64,000 nt of DNA, taken from NCBI GenBank assembly GCA_905221605.1, contig CAJNDS010002809.1, positions 205,001 to 269,000 on the forward strand, read 5' to 3'. A model generated the notes under the pieces. The model was not told where the DNA came from. It saw only the letters and a list, made by a program, of their open reading frames with translations, and did not search any database. The position numbers and the translations under genes are program-made. The DNA is from Symbiodinium natans (Eukaryota; Sar; Dinophyceae; Suessiales; Symbiodiniaceae). Each line of letters starts with the position of its first letter. The first letter of the stretch is position 1. Shown one piece after another: positions 11,377 through 24,300 of this stretch.

Positions 11377-11647
11377 AGTGAGGAGCAGACCGGGCGAGGA
11401 GAAGAGTTCCGGGTGAGGAGAAGAGTTCCGGGCGAGGAGAACAGTTGAGTTTAAAATCTAACAACCCACACCGAGGGTGGGGAAAAAGAAGCGAGGTGAG
11501 CCCTTGGGACAGCTTGTATTCGGTGTTTAGGGTTGGGGGTTTAGGGTTTATAGAGAGGTTTAAGGTTTAGGGTTTAGGGTTTAGGGTTTACAAGGATCAT
11601 ATTTGCAGGAACATCTTTCACAGGGTTTCTCCGGGGGCCAACCTCAG

Positions 11648-11748
11648 AAGAGTCCCATGAAGAGTTGTCGAGCCAGATCCACCATCAACATGACCACTGC
11701 ATCCCCGCGACCGGCGGCAGGCAGACCCGCTGCAAGCTAGTGGGGGCG

Positions 11749-11804
<56 letters not shown>

Positions 11805-13908
11805 AGGTTTAGGGTTTGGGGGTTTAGGGTCCTCAAGCCCTAAACCCTAAGACTAGTTTCGGGCATGGGGCTTAAGGGGATATGAAGCAGGGTTTCTAAT
11901 CCTGTTTATGGTGAGTGTATATAAGGTTCCTTTTTAGCATGAGTGTGTACGTTGGGTGTCCTTTTGGGGGTACAAGAAATATAAACCCTACTTCAATATC
12001 GGGCCCATGAAGTCTTCAAAACACAGGGCCGGAGGCTGACTTCAACCAAAGTCCCGGAGTGCGAAGCCCTAAAACCGCCGTTTTGCTAGGGTTTGGGCTT
12101 CAGGGTTTGGGGTCTCGAACCACACTAAACACAACAAACAACTCTTGATTGTTGGGAAGTCCCAGGACCTGGAAGGCACCACAAAAGAACCGCGAAAGCA
12201 CACCCATGCAAAGCCGGCAATGACTCTTGAACCGTCAAACCGATACCCTACAGAGCCCTTAACGCCCTGAAACCTGAGGCTTGTCAACCGTATTATGAAT
12301 AGGGTTTGGGGTTTAGGGTTTAGGGTTTAGGGCTTAGGGTTTAGGGTTGAGGGTTGAGGGTTGAGGGTTAGCCTTAGAAACCCTTGAGGAAGCCTTGCAC
12401 CGCCGGCGCCGTCAGCAGCGCTGCTGGCCGCAGCAGCCGCCAGCGTGCGCGCGAAGCCCAAGGCGCAGCTCCTGCTTAGGGTTTTAGGGGTTTAGGGTTC
12501 AGGGTTTCGGGTTTAGGGGTTTAGGGGTTTAGGCTTTAGGCTTTGGGGTTTAGGGTTTAGGGTTTGGTGGCTCTTGGTATCTGTGGGGCGAAGAAGATGT
12601 TTGTAGTGGGTTTGGGTGAAGGGTTCTGGGTTTAGAGTAACCCCCTTGAGCCCCCTTGCCCAAAGAAAGCCAAGGAAGGCTGAACTAGGCGCCACATCCG
12701 CTCTGCACAGTGTAGGGACATGCCTTCTGAGTGCGCCCATCTCTCAGTCATGCTGCCTCTACACAAAAAAAGAGACCCGAAAGACCCTCAAAAAATGCAA
12801 CAACACCCAGGCCACTGAACTAACCCTTCCTACCCTAAGCCCTGAGCCCTCTGAAGCCGAAACCCTAAGTAAGTCCTCAACCCAACCTAAACCCACCTGA
12901 ACCCGCTGAGCACTTTGTTGATGCGCCAGCCCACAAGAATCCAACTGAGACTCGAACCTAAAGCTCCTGGTTTTAGGGCTTGGGTTAAAGAATCCCCCTA
13001 AACCCTCAACCCGCTAGACCCTAAACCCAAAAGAGGTGTGGGAGTCTGAATTGATTGGGCTTTTAGGAGGCTCGTATAGGGTTCCCAAGTTCTCCCCACT
13101 AAAGGTTCCCTAGGTACCTACCGCCCATGAACCCCTAAACCCTAAACCCTAAACCCTAAACCCTAAACCCTAAACCCTAAACCCTAAACCCTAAACCCTA
13201 AACCCTAAACCCTAAACCCTAACAACCGCAATAAACCTGCCCGAACCCTTCAAGCCCCAAAGCTCCGACCCCCTTCAAGAAGCCCTTAAAAGAAAGCACC
13301 CTAAACCAGGGTTCAGGGTTTAGGGTTTAGGGACCCTAAGCCCTAAACCCGAAACCCTAAACCCTAAACCCTAAACCCTAAACCCAGGGCGGCTCCTCCA
13401 GCCCCTCTGGGCACGGGATGCCTGCGTCCCTGAACCAGCGCCGCTCCCTGGCCCGGGAGCGCGAGTCCATCACCTCCTGGGCCATCGGCGGCTTCAAAGG
13501 CAGGGTTTGGGGTGTTTGGGGTTTAGGGTTTAGGGTTTGGGGTTTAGGGTTTGGGGTTTAGGCATTTAGGGTTTGGGGTTTTGGATTTCGGTTTTAGGGA
13601 GGAAGGGGGGAGGGAGGAAGGAGGAGGATGGGCTAGTGTGGGCAGGGATTAATCGCGACCGAGGGCATAAACGGAGGGGACTGCTCGTGTCGTTATAGGG
13701 CTTCGGGTTCGGGATTTCGGTTGTTTTTTTTGTTTTTTTTTTTTTTGTTTGGGGGGGGGGGGGGTTTAGGGTTTAGGGTTTAGGGTTTAGTTTTTTTTGG
13801 GGGGGGGTTCTTCAGGATCCGACTGAGACCTGATTCAGGCGTATTTTCCGGAGAGGTTTACATTGGCAAGCCTCGTCTACCTATCTAGCGGTTATACATG
13901 TATGTATA

Positions 13909-13952
<44 letters not shown>

Positions 13953-16512
13953 TAGGATTCAGGCTGAGATCGAGCAAAGTTGCGGGTGGCGGGCAGCTTG
14001 CCCCACAGTTCAGGGCGGGCGGGCCTGTGTTTCTGGCAGCACCCTCGTCTCTCTTGTGTTTGGGTTTAGGGTTTAGGGTCTATAGGGTACGTGCATTCAA
14101 GGAGTAAGGGAGTATATACAACCAGTTCATTCCACCCTGAACCCAAAGCCCCAAAACCCCCTAAACCCACGAGGACTGCTCGGCAGTGAACAGATCATTG
14201 CGTCCGCCCGGCGGGCAAGTCAGCAGCAAGGCACGTGCGGCTTAGGGTGTAGGGTTTTAGGGTTTAGGGTTTGGGTTTGGGGTTACAAGAGCCAGACAAT
14301 GGGCTTTCGATACCCGGTCCTTGTTCCTTGAGAAGTCATGTCATGGCTTAGTCCTTCTTCCCCGATGTTAGAAGCCCCTACTGCGCAAGTAACATCAAAT
14401 AGTTCCAGTGCGCAGAAAGCAGTCCCTAAACCCAAGCCCTAAACCCTAAACCCTACGCCCCAAGCCCTAAACCCTAAACCCAGATGCCGGTGCCCCAGCC
14501 CCGGCGGCGGCAGCACGTGCGAAGCCAGAGGCGGCACCCAGGAAAGCGTCAGGCGAGGCGCCCGGCTTTGTGTGTAGGGTTCTCCTAGGTAGGATGAGGG
14601 GGACCCTTAAAAAGGGAACCCCTTCTGAACCCTCTTCTGGCTCTCTTAAACAGGGACCTTATTCAGAGGTCCTATCCCCTAGGTTTAGGGCTCAGGGGTT
14701 TAGGGTTTAGGCTTTAGGGCTATAGGGTCTTGGGCTTTAATGGCTTGGGTTTGGAAATTTTGTATATTAGGGCTTATAGGGTTTAAGGTTTAGGGTTTAG
14801 GGCGTTTCGGGTTCAGGGTTTTAGGGTTTAGGGTAAGCTACGTGGTTCCTTATGGATTTCAGTCTAGGAGTTTTGCACCAATGGGGTTTGGAGTACATTC
14901 CTTCTAGTGATTCCAGCGTTTAGGGTTTCGAGTTTGGGGGTTCTTGTGATTCTAGTGTTTAGGGTTGATGGTTTAGGGTAGCTTTCTGTGTGCAGTCAGA
15001 TTCGGGTGCCTCGTACGCAAGCACTCCTCCTCCCCCCCCCCCCAGCTCCTGACCGCTCGGCACCACGTAGTCCCCAAGCCTCATAACCTGTCTGAGGTAA
15101 TTTCATGGGCCCTTAATATGGTCCCTTACCTCCTTTAAAAGGTTCTGATGTATGGGCCCTATTTTTTTGTAAAGGGTATATAAGGGGTGTGTTAGGGGTA
15201 CCCTTGTAAGGGCCCATACTAAGACCATGTAACTACCCCTAAGCCCTAAACCCTAAACCCTATATAAACCCTAAACCCTAAACCCTAAACCTCAAGAGAG
15301 TTAAGGTCCAAGGGACCATGCAACCACCCCTAGAACCAAGTCGCAGGGGTGGGCCTGCGCCCGCGGTACTCCGTAGATCACTCGGCGGACTTGGCAGACG
15401 AAGGCGAGCTTCATGGGTTTCCCTACTACCCCCTCTAAGGGTTTTGGGTTTTGGGTTTTGGGTTTGTGACGGCGATGCATATGGATACCCTGGAAAGCCA
15501 CGAATGATTGATTTAGCGAAATTTAAGATTTAGCGAATTTAAGAAACAATTAGCACAATAATCGGAATCAAAATAATAGATTAAAAGTACATTCACAAAT
15601 TGCTGGAACAATAGGCCCGTGTAAACCGAATAGCTAAAAAATAGCTTAAACCATAGGAAAACAATAGGAAAATATTACCTGTTTCGTATGCTGTTCCGCC
15701 TCATTCCCTGTGCTTTCTATTGTTCTTTTGCTCACCTGTTCGTAGTTTTCCTACATTTGTTATTCATTAGCTATTTCTTTACATTCTGTTTGCCTGCATC
15801 TGCTATTTATTTTCTATTTAATCTGCGATTCTCCTTCTTGGGAATTCTGGGAGGCTCTCTTCGAGCTGGTTTTGAAACCTTTTTTTGCTGTATGCTTCTT
15901 GCGAGGCTGTTGTTGAGCTATTCTCGAGCCTATTGTGTCCTACATATTTCCCATATTTTTCTTATCCATGCACCTATTCAATTCGTATGTTTTCGCCAAA
16001 TGGCCTTTTTGGGAAAATCTGGGTTCCTAAGCTGTTCGTAAATGATAGCTAAAATAGGTCATTTAACATACATCTGATCCTTGCATGATCTCGCCGTTAC
16101 AACCCTTGGTTCCCCCCCTAAAACCCTAAACCCTCCCTTAAATATCCTTAATTCGGCTTAATTCTTTAATTTGAGGTTCATGTGTACCTCTATACATATA
16201 TATATATATATTTGTATATATATATAGGCTCCGGAATTTCAAAAAGATAGCCCAAAAAGGGACCCAAGTTCTGAGAACTTACCATCTGCGTGGGACACGT
16301 AGCCAGCTTTGGAACGATCCCTAACAAACCCTAAAAAACCCCCCAAAAACCCGAAAAACCCCATAAGAACCCTATAAACCCGATAAAAAGGAAAACCCTA
16401 TATGCCCCTATAAATCCCGAAGCTGGACTCAGGCGGGGACTCGCAGATCATCCCCCTGAATGTCTTGGAGAAGCAGAGCCATGTCTTGCACGCTTTGGGC
16501 ATAGCCCTATAG
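11648..16512 (+). CDS. Ala/Pro/Lys-rich protein of unknown function (six exons)
   Basis: CTCAG (11643-11647) is followed nine bases later by ATG (11657). Exons 11648-11720, 12389-12462, 13388-13499, 14484-14564, 15347-15403 and 16433-16512 are phase-compatible at every junction and end in TAG, for 155 residues. All five introns begin with GC. The product starts MKSCRARSTINMTTASPRPA, then has two related Ala/Pro stretches each carrying RAKP (exons 2 and 4) around a basic helix SLARERESITSWAIGGFK, and a helical tail NVLEKQSHVLHALGIAL. No catalytic motif is visible; composition suggests a largely disordered, basic protein, perhaps DNA- or RNA-associated. The first intron carries a 54-base G run (11750-11803). 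The join 14564/15347 is the least certain. Confidence 0.6.
11750..11803 (+). repeat. Poly-G run of 54 bases
   Basis: An uninterrupted G run in an intron, directly followed by AAGG and TTTAGGG. It gives poly-Gly and poly-Pro frames that are not genes. The exact length may be affected by sequencing. Confidence 0.95.
13133..13222 (-). repeat. Telomeric (CCCTAAA)n tract
   Basis: About 12 units in the CCCTAAA orientation relative to the + strand, in the 3' half of the intron before the exon at 13388. A second short block (13340-13385) runs up to the acceptor. Confidence 0.95.
15104..15228. mobile_element. TIR element, family GGTCCCTTACCTCCTTT
   Basis: A roughly 120-bp non-coding element. The left part holds TGGTCCCTTACCTCC and TATGGGCCC; the core has AAAGGGTATATAAGGGG; the right part holds AAGGGCCCATACTAAGACCAT. 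Ends are imperfect inverted repeats. Related copies lie at 49078-49204 and, in the other orientation, 62521-62772. It looks like a MITE or introner-like element and has no coding capacity. Confidence 0.6.
15500..16085. other. AT-rich island within an intron
   Basis: A sharp switch to AT-rich sequence, with repeated TAGCTAAAAA, TTAGCGAATTT and pyrimidine-rich stretches. An open frame at 15688-16041 codes for a phenylalanine/leucine-rich peptide, which is what this base composition yields by chance. It lies in the last intron of the Ala/Pro-rich gene. Nothing recognised. Confidence 0.5.
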
Positions 16513-16666
16513 TCTTCTTAGGGTTTAGGGTCTAGGGTTTATAGGGTTTATAGGGTTCAGGGTTTAGGGTTTATGCTTTAGGGGTTTCAGGCTTTAGGGA
16601 TTAGGGTGTAGGGTTGCACTGAAAGAAAGAAGCGGAAGTTGCGAATGGAACTTGTTGCGCGCAGCG

Positions 16667-19600
16667 ATGCTTGGGGCCACGGAGCACAGGAAGGCGTTGC
16701 CGAACTGCGTCTAGTTGAGATGACGTTGCCTGCAGCGACGACCTAAACGCAGTCGTGGAGGGGCATCGTCCTCCGGACTTAAGATAGGCCTGAACCTCGA
16801 ACCCTCAAACGGAGCCTACAAAACTCTCAGCTCTGGACAGCAGGGTTTTTCTTGCTTGCGTACCGAAACGCGCCCACAACCGTGCCCACTCTTCATTATG
16901 TTTTGGAACCCGGGGTTTGGGGTTTAGGGTTTAGGGTTTAGCCCCTTCAGCTGCTACAGCTCGCAGCACTTGATGAGGAAGCGGGTGACGACGAGCGACC
17001 AGAAGCGTGAGGCGCGCGGCTGCAGCGGGCTTGCGGGGTTTGAGGTTTAGGGTTTACCAGCACCCCGCAACTACTCTTAAACCATAATGGTAGGGTATAT
17101 AAGCCCCCCTTGATTGCACGGTAGTTGGGGGTGCAGGCAGGGTTTAGGGTTTAGGGTTTAGGGCTTAGGGTTTAGCGCTTTGTGCAAGCTGCCGGCAGGC
17201 CAGCGAGCAGCACCGGAAGTCGTCCGTCAAGCAGAGGACGCCTCGGTTTCTTTGAATCCACTGAGTTAGGAAGACTGGGGTTTAGGGTTTAGGCTTTAGG
17301 GTTTAGGGTTTAGGGCCTAAAACCATGAACCCGAGACCCTAAACCCTAAAGCACCGGTAATGCTTCTTCAGTTTTCCAATATGGTCAGCTCTAGAAATGA
17401 TACTGCCTTCTTGGGTATCAAGGGGCCGTAAAGAAAACAGGGACGCCAAACCCTGTACGCCCCCACAACTACCCTTGAACCATACTAGTAGGGTATATAG
17501 GCCCCCCTTTATTACAGGGTAGTTGGGGGGTGCACTAGGCAAACTCTACACTCTAGACTCTAAACCCTAAACTCCTCCTAAACCTACCCTAAACCCTAAA
17601 CCCTAAACCCTAAACCCTAAACCCTAAACCCTAAACCCTAAACCCTAAACCCTAAAACCCTAAACCCTAAACCCTAAACCCTAAACCCTAAACCTACCCT
17701 AAACCCTAAACCCTAAACCGTAAAGCCGCAGCGGCCCAGTACCTCTTCGTTACGCGGCGATATGGTAGATCCTGGGGGTTTTAGGATTGTTGGGTTTAAG
17801 CGTTTTAGCGCGCTTGAAACCCTAAACCCCAAACCCCAAACCCTATAAACCCTGAACCCCAAACCCTAAACCCCAAACCCCAAACCCTAAACCCCAAACC
17901 CCCAACCCTAAACCCTATAAACCCCCAAACCCTATAAACCCTGAACCCCAAACCCTAAACCCTAAACCCGAAACCCCAAACCCCACCCTAAGAATGTGTC
18001 GAGGATGTCCCTGGAGCCCATCCCGCGTATCGTGCGCCGTGGCTCGGCTGCCGCAAGCGTGGGGCTTGAGGTTGCCGATGGCTGGGTTTAGGGTTTAGGG
18101 TTTCGGGTTTCGGGTTTAGAGCTTAGGGCTTAGGGTTTAGGGGGCAGTAAGAAATCGACTGTGTCACCAGAAAAAGACTCGCTTGGACCTCGAGCAGTTT
18201 TTGAACGACCAACGCCCAGCAACCCTAAACCCTACCCCTAAACCCTAAACCCTTGTGCTCTAAACCCTAAACCCTAAAGCCTAAATCCTAAACCCTAAAC
18301 CCTACGAACTGAGCAGGGCCCCCTATCAGCCGAGGCGGGTGGCTGGAAGCCTTCCAGGACTCTGGGAAGCGGGGGTCTGAAAGACTTTTAAGCTATAGGG
18401 TTTAGGGTTTAGGGTTTAGGGTTTAGGGTTTAGGGTTTAGTAGATCCTTTAAGCCCCCTGGAGAACCCTATGGGATTTAGGGTTTAGGGCTAAGCCCTAT
18501 AAACCCCATGAACCTCGTTTGCACCCTACCTAAACTCTATAAACCCTGTAAACCCTAAACTCTGCTGAGCCCTAAACCCTAAACCCTAAACCCTAAACCC
18601 TAAACCCTAATTCTACACCGTGGAATCCTTACCACAAGGCGGAAGCTCTTCGAGAAGCCTCCGTTTTGAACATGCGTGGGGCAGTGTCCGGTGAATTCTA
18701 AAAAAACCTAAACCCTAAACCCTAACCCTAAACCCTAAACCCTAAACCCTAAACCCTAAACCCTAGGTGCCTAGGAGCCTAGGAGCCTAGGAGCCTAGGA
18801 CTTTTGGGGTTTAAGGTCTAGGGTTTGTGGGGTTTTCGGGGTGTAGGGTTTAAGTCTAGGGAAACCTAGATGCATTCTTTCCCTGAGGCCCAAACCCAAG
18901 ACCTGTTTCAACTCTAAGCCCGAAACCCCAAACCCCAAACCCCAAACCCTAAACCCTAAACCCCAAACCCCAAACCCCAAACCCCAAACCCCAAACCCCA
19001 AACCCCACCCCAAGCCCTAAGCCCGAAGCCCGAAGCCCTAAGCCCGAAGCCCGAAGCCCTAAGTCCCAAGCCCTAAGCCCTAAGCCCTAAGCCCTAAGCC
19101 CTAAGCCCTAAGCCCTAAGCCCTAAGCCCTAAACGCAGGAGTTCCGCTACGATGGCGAGATCCACGCGGATGACCTTCCCAAGGCGCTTCTGCGGTGTGG
19201 CTTCGAGGAGCTTTAGGGCCGTGATACTTATAGGGCTTTTGGGGTATATAGGGTACAGGGTTAGGGTTTAGGGTTGGGGGTTTGGGGTTTAGGGTTTGGG
19301 ATTTAGGGTTTCGGGTTTCGGGTTTAGGGTTTAGGGTTGAGGGTTGGGGTTTAGGGTTTAAAGCTAGGGTTTAGGGTTCAGGGTTTAGCGTTGAGTGTGC
19401 GTCGTTGGCACACCCCAAACAGAGAGCTGAAAACGAAAGGTAACCCCTGAACCACGAAGCTTCAGGGACATAAGGAGGGATCCTGAGGTTAACTTTACTT
19501 CTGGGTCCTAAACCCTAAACCTTGAACCCCAAACCCTGAACCCTAAACCCTTGTAGGGATGTGATACATGAGAGATGTTGGGCAACCGTGCCACCTTTGA

Positions 19601-20357
19601 TGAGATCCAGGTTCTGGATTTCAGGGTTTCGGGTTTAGGTTAGGGTCTAGGGCTCAGGGCTGAGAGCTTAGGGCTTAGGGTGCTTGCTTTGGAGGACTGC
19701 CGCTTGTACATTGTGGCCTCAGTCTTGGCGCAAATCACGGAATACAACACGCTCGACCAAGATGAATTCCTGGACTTCATGAGCATGCGCCTGGATGTGT
19801 TAATTGCTGCGCTTCGAGGTGGTATGTTTTGTCTAGGTGGTTTCTGGATTCCTGAAAACATTCCACCTAGAACTTGATTGAAAACAACATGCGCTAAATT
19901 TCCTTCGTCTGAAGTACTTGGTCACTTCTCTAACAGATGGTCCCTTTTGGGGTCCTTAATTTTAAGGCCGCCCCTCCTATGTAGGGCGCCCAAAAAAGGA
20001 CCATCATTTAGAGAACTGACCACTTAACGGACCTGTGCATGAATCCATGTATACGGCGCCCACAAAAACTGTAGAGAAAATTGCTCCCGGGACGCCCAGG
20101 CCTAGGCAGATATCTTGCTCGCCCATGCAGTGGTACCCTTTTGCCCTTGTTTGCATTTTTTGCCTTTTTGGTTCAAGGCTCCCTAAAAAAGTAACCTGCC
20201 AAGAAATGGAGACCTTCAGAAAAACATGTACTGGGCTCGGCAGTCATCTGTTTAAGGCCTCGCTCCTCTAAACTCAGCGCAAAGAAAGCGAGTTGCACTG
20301 GAGTCGCACGCGAGGTACGAGGCGCAGCTGCGTGACAACTACCTGATCCTTGGCTGA
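16667..20357 (+). CDS. EF-hand protein with basic/serine-rich N-terminus (about 12 exons)
   Basis: Proposed exons: 16667-16693 (ATG 16667, two bases after GCGCAG), 16951-17004, 17199-17245, 17732-17764, 18004-18080, 18171-18218, 18317-18374, 18639-18680, 19139-19207, 19575-19610, 19695-19821 and 20278-20357 (TGA). Phases agree at all junctions except 18374/18639, where an exon or boundary is missed. The N-terminal third is basic and serine-rich (EPIPRIVRRGSAAASVGL). EF-hand segments follow: PPISRGGWLEAFQDSGKR, FRYDGEIHADDLPKALLRCG and EYNTLDQDEFLDFMSMRL, the last ending with the DEFLDFM exit-helix signature. Several loops lack canonical Ca2+ ligands, so binding may be partial. The terminal exon encodes a charged helix (RVALESHARYEAQLRDNYL). 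Likely a calcium sensor-like protein; specific role unknown. Confidence 0.62.
17062..17138. mobile_element. TIR element, copy 1 (ACAACTACCCTTGAACCATA family)
   Basis: GCACCCCGCAACTACTCTTAA at the left pairs with GTAGTTGGGGGTGC at the right; the core is GGTAGGGTATATAAGCCCCCCTT. A second copy is only 320 bp away at 17457-17536, with an intervening exon (17199-17245). Non-coding, about 80 bp. Confidence 0.65.
17457..17536. mobile_element. TIR element, copy 2 (ACAACTACCCTTGAACCATA family)
   Basis: Same ends and core as 17062-17138 in the same orientation (GCCCCCACAACTACCC ... GGGTAGTTGGGGGGTGCA), diverged by several substitutions. Both copies sit in introns of the same gene, one on each side of the exon 17199-17245. 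Confidence 0.65.
17586..17722 (-). repeat. Telomeric (CCCTAAA)n tract
   Basis: About 19 units with two CCTACCCTAAA interruptions, ending just before the exon 17732-17764; CCCTAAA orientation at an intron 3' end. Confidence 0.95.
19017..19131 (-). repeat. Variant telomeric array (GCCCTAA/GCCCGAA)
   Basis: A homogeneous tandem array in which the canonical CCCTAAA has become CCCTAAG or CCCGAAG. It abuts the acceptor of the EF-hand exon at 19139. Confidence 0.9.
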
Positions 20358-20846
20358 GTCCCAGTGCTAAACCCTAAACCCTAAACCCTAAACCCTAAAC
20401 CCTAAGCCCCATTCTCGCCTTGAAGATCCCTCAACTCTGAGTCACCCAACCCTACCGAAGGCAGACCTAGACGGTGAAGGTCCATATCCCTGAGCACCCT
20501 GAGCCCTAAACCCTTAAGCACAAAGCCCCTCTTATTTTAAGCAGGGCTTTTAGTACTGCTAGTGCTGAGTGTTTATATGGTTCCTTGAAATTGTTGGTGA
20601 GTGTGTGGTAATTATGTTTATAGTGTGTGTATATATATATATGTGTGTGTATGTGTGTTTACATACCTGCATATGGGGTCTACGAAAATGCGCTCCCAAA
20701 AATGCTTGGGGGCCTAGGGTTAAGGGTTTATTGTTTATAGGGTGTAGAGTTTAGTGTTCAGGGTTTAGGCTGTATAGGGGTTGTAGGGTTGAAGCAGAAG
20801 CCTTTAGATTCGGCCCTTGTTGGGGTTGGAACGAGACATCTTTCAG

Positions 20847-21350
20847 AGCCTATGCCGCGCAACCTGAAGCGCCTCTAGAAACTTGCCCAGATCTCCCCCT
20901 AAACTCTGAACCCTAAACGCCTTCAAGTGCTATGCAGCAAAAAGCTTATGTTTAGCCCGCGGAGCCTCCCCAAAAAGCACTGAGACGGACGTAGTACAGG
21001 GGCCTTAGTGATTAGAATAGGGTTTGGGGGGTACTAGAGTATAGTAATATAAGCACCAGAAGGGAATACTATTAGTAATTATGCCGACCCCTATTAACTA
21101 TACAAAAATGACCAACTTCTAATTATTAAGGCCCCTAAACCCTAGGCAGCAGTTTCAGAAGTTCGACGTGGACAACGTGGGCGCTGCCCTCAAAGCATGC
21201 GGGTAGTTCGCGAGGTTGGGGTTTAGGGTATATAGGGTTTCGGGTTCAGGGTTTAAACTCTAAACCCTTTTGGCGGGGTCCCTTCTATAAGTTGCCGTGC
21301 TGCATGTAGGACCCCCCGGGCCAACCCGCGTACCTACAGGACTTTTGGTT

Positions 21351-21385
<35 letters not shown>

Positions 21386-24300
21386 CAAAAAAAAAGAACA
21401 AACAAACGGACCAAAGATTTTGGATGGGGAGGAGTAGGACGGAACTGGGAGGTTGAGTCTGGGGTTCTTGCGGTGTTAGAATTCTTAGGGTTTAGGGTTT
21501 AGGGTTAGGGTTCAGGGTAATGAGGCTCTGAAGTTGCGGCAAAGGTTTTCGACTCCTGGCAACCTTCACTTGAGCGCTCGAGGCTTCGCCCGCCTCCCTA
21601 GGTGTCGCATTTTCCCCCGTAGTGCCTTTAGTGGGCTTATGCTAGAGGGTTTAGGGTTGAGGGTTGAGGGTTGCGGGTTGAGGGTTGAGGGTTTAGGGTT
21701 TAGGGTTTAGGGTTTAGAGTTCCCTCAGCAAGGCCGCGTGCAGAAGAAGGAGCTCAGGCGCTTGCTGGCCAGCCTGGACGTCTGGAAGCACAAAGAGTTT
21801 ACAGCTTCAGAGCTGCCCTTCACTTCGAGTGCACGGGTTTAGGGCTTAGGGTCTAGGGCTTCGGGCTTATAAGGGCTTAGGGCTGCGGGCTTAGGGCTTA
21901 GGGCCTAGGGCCCAGCACGGTCTAGGCTTTAGGAGGGCTGGAATTTGGCGTTTCGATCTTCGAACTTGGGTTCGAAAAGTGGTCGGTGCCTGGGGTACGT
22001 GAGCTTTTTCTGTTTAGGTGTGGGGGGGGTGGAGGGGAGGGGCAGTAAGGCCCTTAAACCCTACACCCCAAACCCTAAAACCCTAAACGCCCTAAACTCT
22101 AAACCCTAAAACCCTAAACCCTAAACCCGGAGTTCAGGGTTTGTCCAACTCGGCGCGGACCAAGGAGCTCACCCCTCGCCTGGCAGTGATAGAGGAGATC
22201 GTCTCAGAGGCGGTATATACCGGGACTCCGTGCTCAGATTCCTTACTGAAGGTTTTAGCCCTAATCCCTAAACCCTAAACCCTAAACCCTAAACCCTAAG
22301 CATCCGTAAACCCTAAACCCAAAACCCAAAACCCTGAGCCGTTCATAGCACAATATGCTCAAACATAAGCTCATCTCACATCATCAGTCATATCATGCCA
22401 GATCAACAAGTACCAAATACAATGGTATTGTAGTGCACCTCAATATGTATGCATGGTCAGTTCTCAAAAAATCACGATCCCTTTTTCGTTGCCCTGAGTA
22501 ATAGTGCCTCAGAATAGTGATCCAAAAAGATAAATAGCAGAACATCGCATCCATCACATCGTCCGGATCGGTGCATCCCGTCGGCATGCCTAGCATGGCA
22601 CCCTAAGCCCTAAACCCTCAACCCTAAACCCTGACCCCAAGGGCCTTGTGGGTCCCAAGTCCCTTGCAAATCTCGAGCCCCAAGCCTAAAAATCTATGAA
22701 GCCCTGAACCCTACGAAATTGGCAGGTCATCCCCCCCCCAAAAAAAAACCAAATAAATAAAACAGAAAGAAAGGTCCCTGAATCCCTAAATCCTAGCCCT
22801 AGACCCTGAATCCTAGGCCCCAAAACCCTAAACCAGTAAGCAGTTGGTAGCCAAGGGACAACCCCAAACCTGGGCAGGTGGGCGACGCCGAAGGCAGTGG
22901 GAGTCCCAGCTTTAGGTTGGGGGGGGTGGGGTAGTCGACCTTTGCATAGGTTTAGGGTTTAGGGTTTAGGGTTTAGGGTTTAGGGTTTAGGGTTTAGGGT
23001 TTAGGGTTTAGGGTTTAGGGCTTAGCAAGTACAGTAGTTGAAGCTTCAGCTTGCTGAGTGTTCCGGATGCTGGTAGGAAGAACCTACAACGCCAAAATCG
23101 AAGCCCTAAACCCTAAACCCTAAACCCTAAAAGCCCCAAACCCCGTCCCGGTAGTGGGAGAGGTAAGGACGTGCGAGTTTCAGGGTTTCAGGTTGCAAAT
23201 TGCACACACCAGGACGGGCTATTCTACCCTTTTACCCCTTACAAAGGCCCTTTAGAGGGTTGATTGTGGGGATTAGAGGGCCTTATGGCCCATCCTGGCA
23301 AGGTCCAAGAACCTACTTTGAGCCTCAACGACGCGTTCTACTTGAAACCGGGTTGAGGGTGTAGGGTTTACGGCTCGGCGGCCCCGACCCCTGAACCCTC
23401 AAACCCTAAAACCCTCACATCTCTAGAATCCTCAAACCCCACATCCTTAAACCCTGAAACCCTCACCCTAAAACCCTCAAATCGTCAAGCGCCACAAGAC
23501 CCAAAACCCTCAACCCTGAAGCCCTAAAACCTAATCCCCGAACCCGAGACCTGAAACCCTAAACCCTAAACCCTAAAGCCCCTTAAGCCCCGAAACCCCA
23601 GGCTTGTGCTTCACCGAGTTCGAGCGCCTCTTAGAATTGGTCCGTTTCCGCCACGGCTTCCTCCGCCAGGCCGATGCCCGCAGCAAAGGGGGGTTTAGGG
23701 TTTGGGGTTTGGGGTTTAGGGTTTAGGGTTTAGGGCTGTTGAGGGCTTCCCAGGCTGTTTTGGGGAGTTGAGTGCTTTTGTCGTGCTTTTTTGGGGGACG
23801 TGGGGTGAGGGTTGTGGGCCTTTTGGGCTGCTATCGGGCTTGTGGTTTTTGTAGGGGTTTGGGGCTTTAGTTTAGGGGTGTTGCGGCTCAGATGGTCAGG
23901 ATCTTCTCGAATCCACAGCAAGCTACTGTCTGACAGTTTAGGGTTTAGGGTTTAGGGTTTAGGGTTTAGGGTTTAGGGTTTAGGGTTTAGGGTTTAGGGT
24001 TTTAAAGCCAGGAATGAGGAGTTCGCGTTGTTGCACTGTGGTGCTCGGTATGAGAGTTTTTTTGCTGACATCATGATGTTTCATCTCATGGCCCGAATTC
24101 CTGACAGCTTTCTCCATGTTTTGAGGCCCAGTCCTACTAATTTCCAAGCCAACCTCACAAGCTTCAACACGGCCAGAGGAAGTGACTTAGCGTGATGGTG
24201 CTTCAGCCATTTGGGGTCTCTACCGGTAAGCTTTCTTGGAATGTGCTTTCGAACACTCTGCGGTACCCATATTCCTTCCTTAGAGTGCTGACCCTTCGTC

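Noticed and set aside
11039-11464. Minus-strand frame of 141 codons, Pro/Ser/Val-rich
   Set aside because: Follows the 26-28-bp minisatellite; all neighbouring genes are on the + strand.
15688-16041. Hydrophobic 117-codon frame that could be read as a membrane protein
   Set aside because: It lies in an AT- and T-rich island inside an intron, where Phe/Leu codons are expected by composition; no start context or splice setting.
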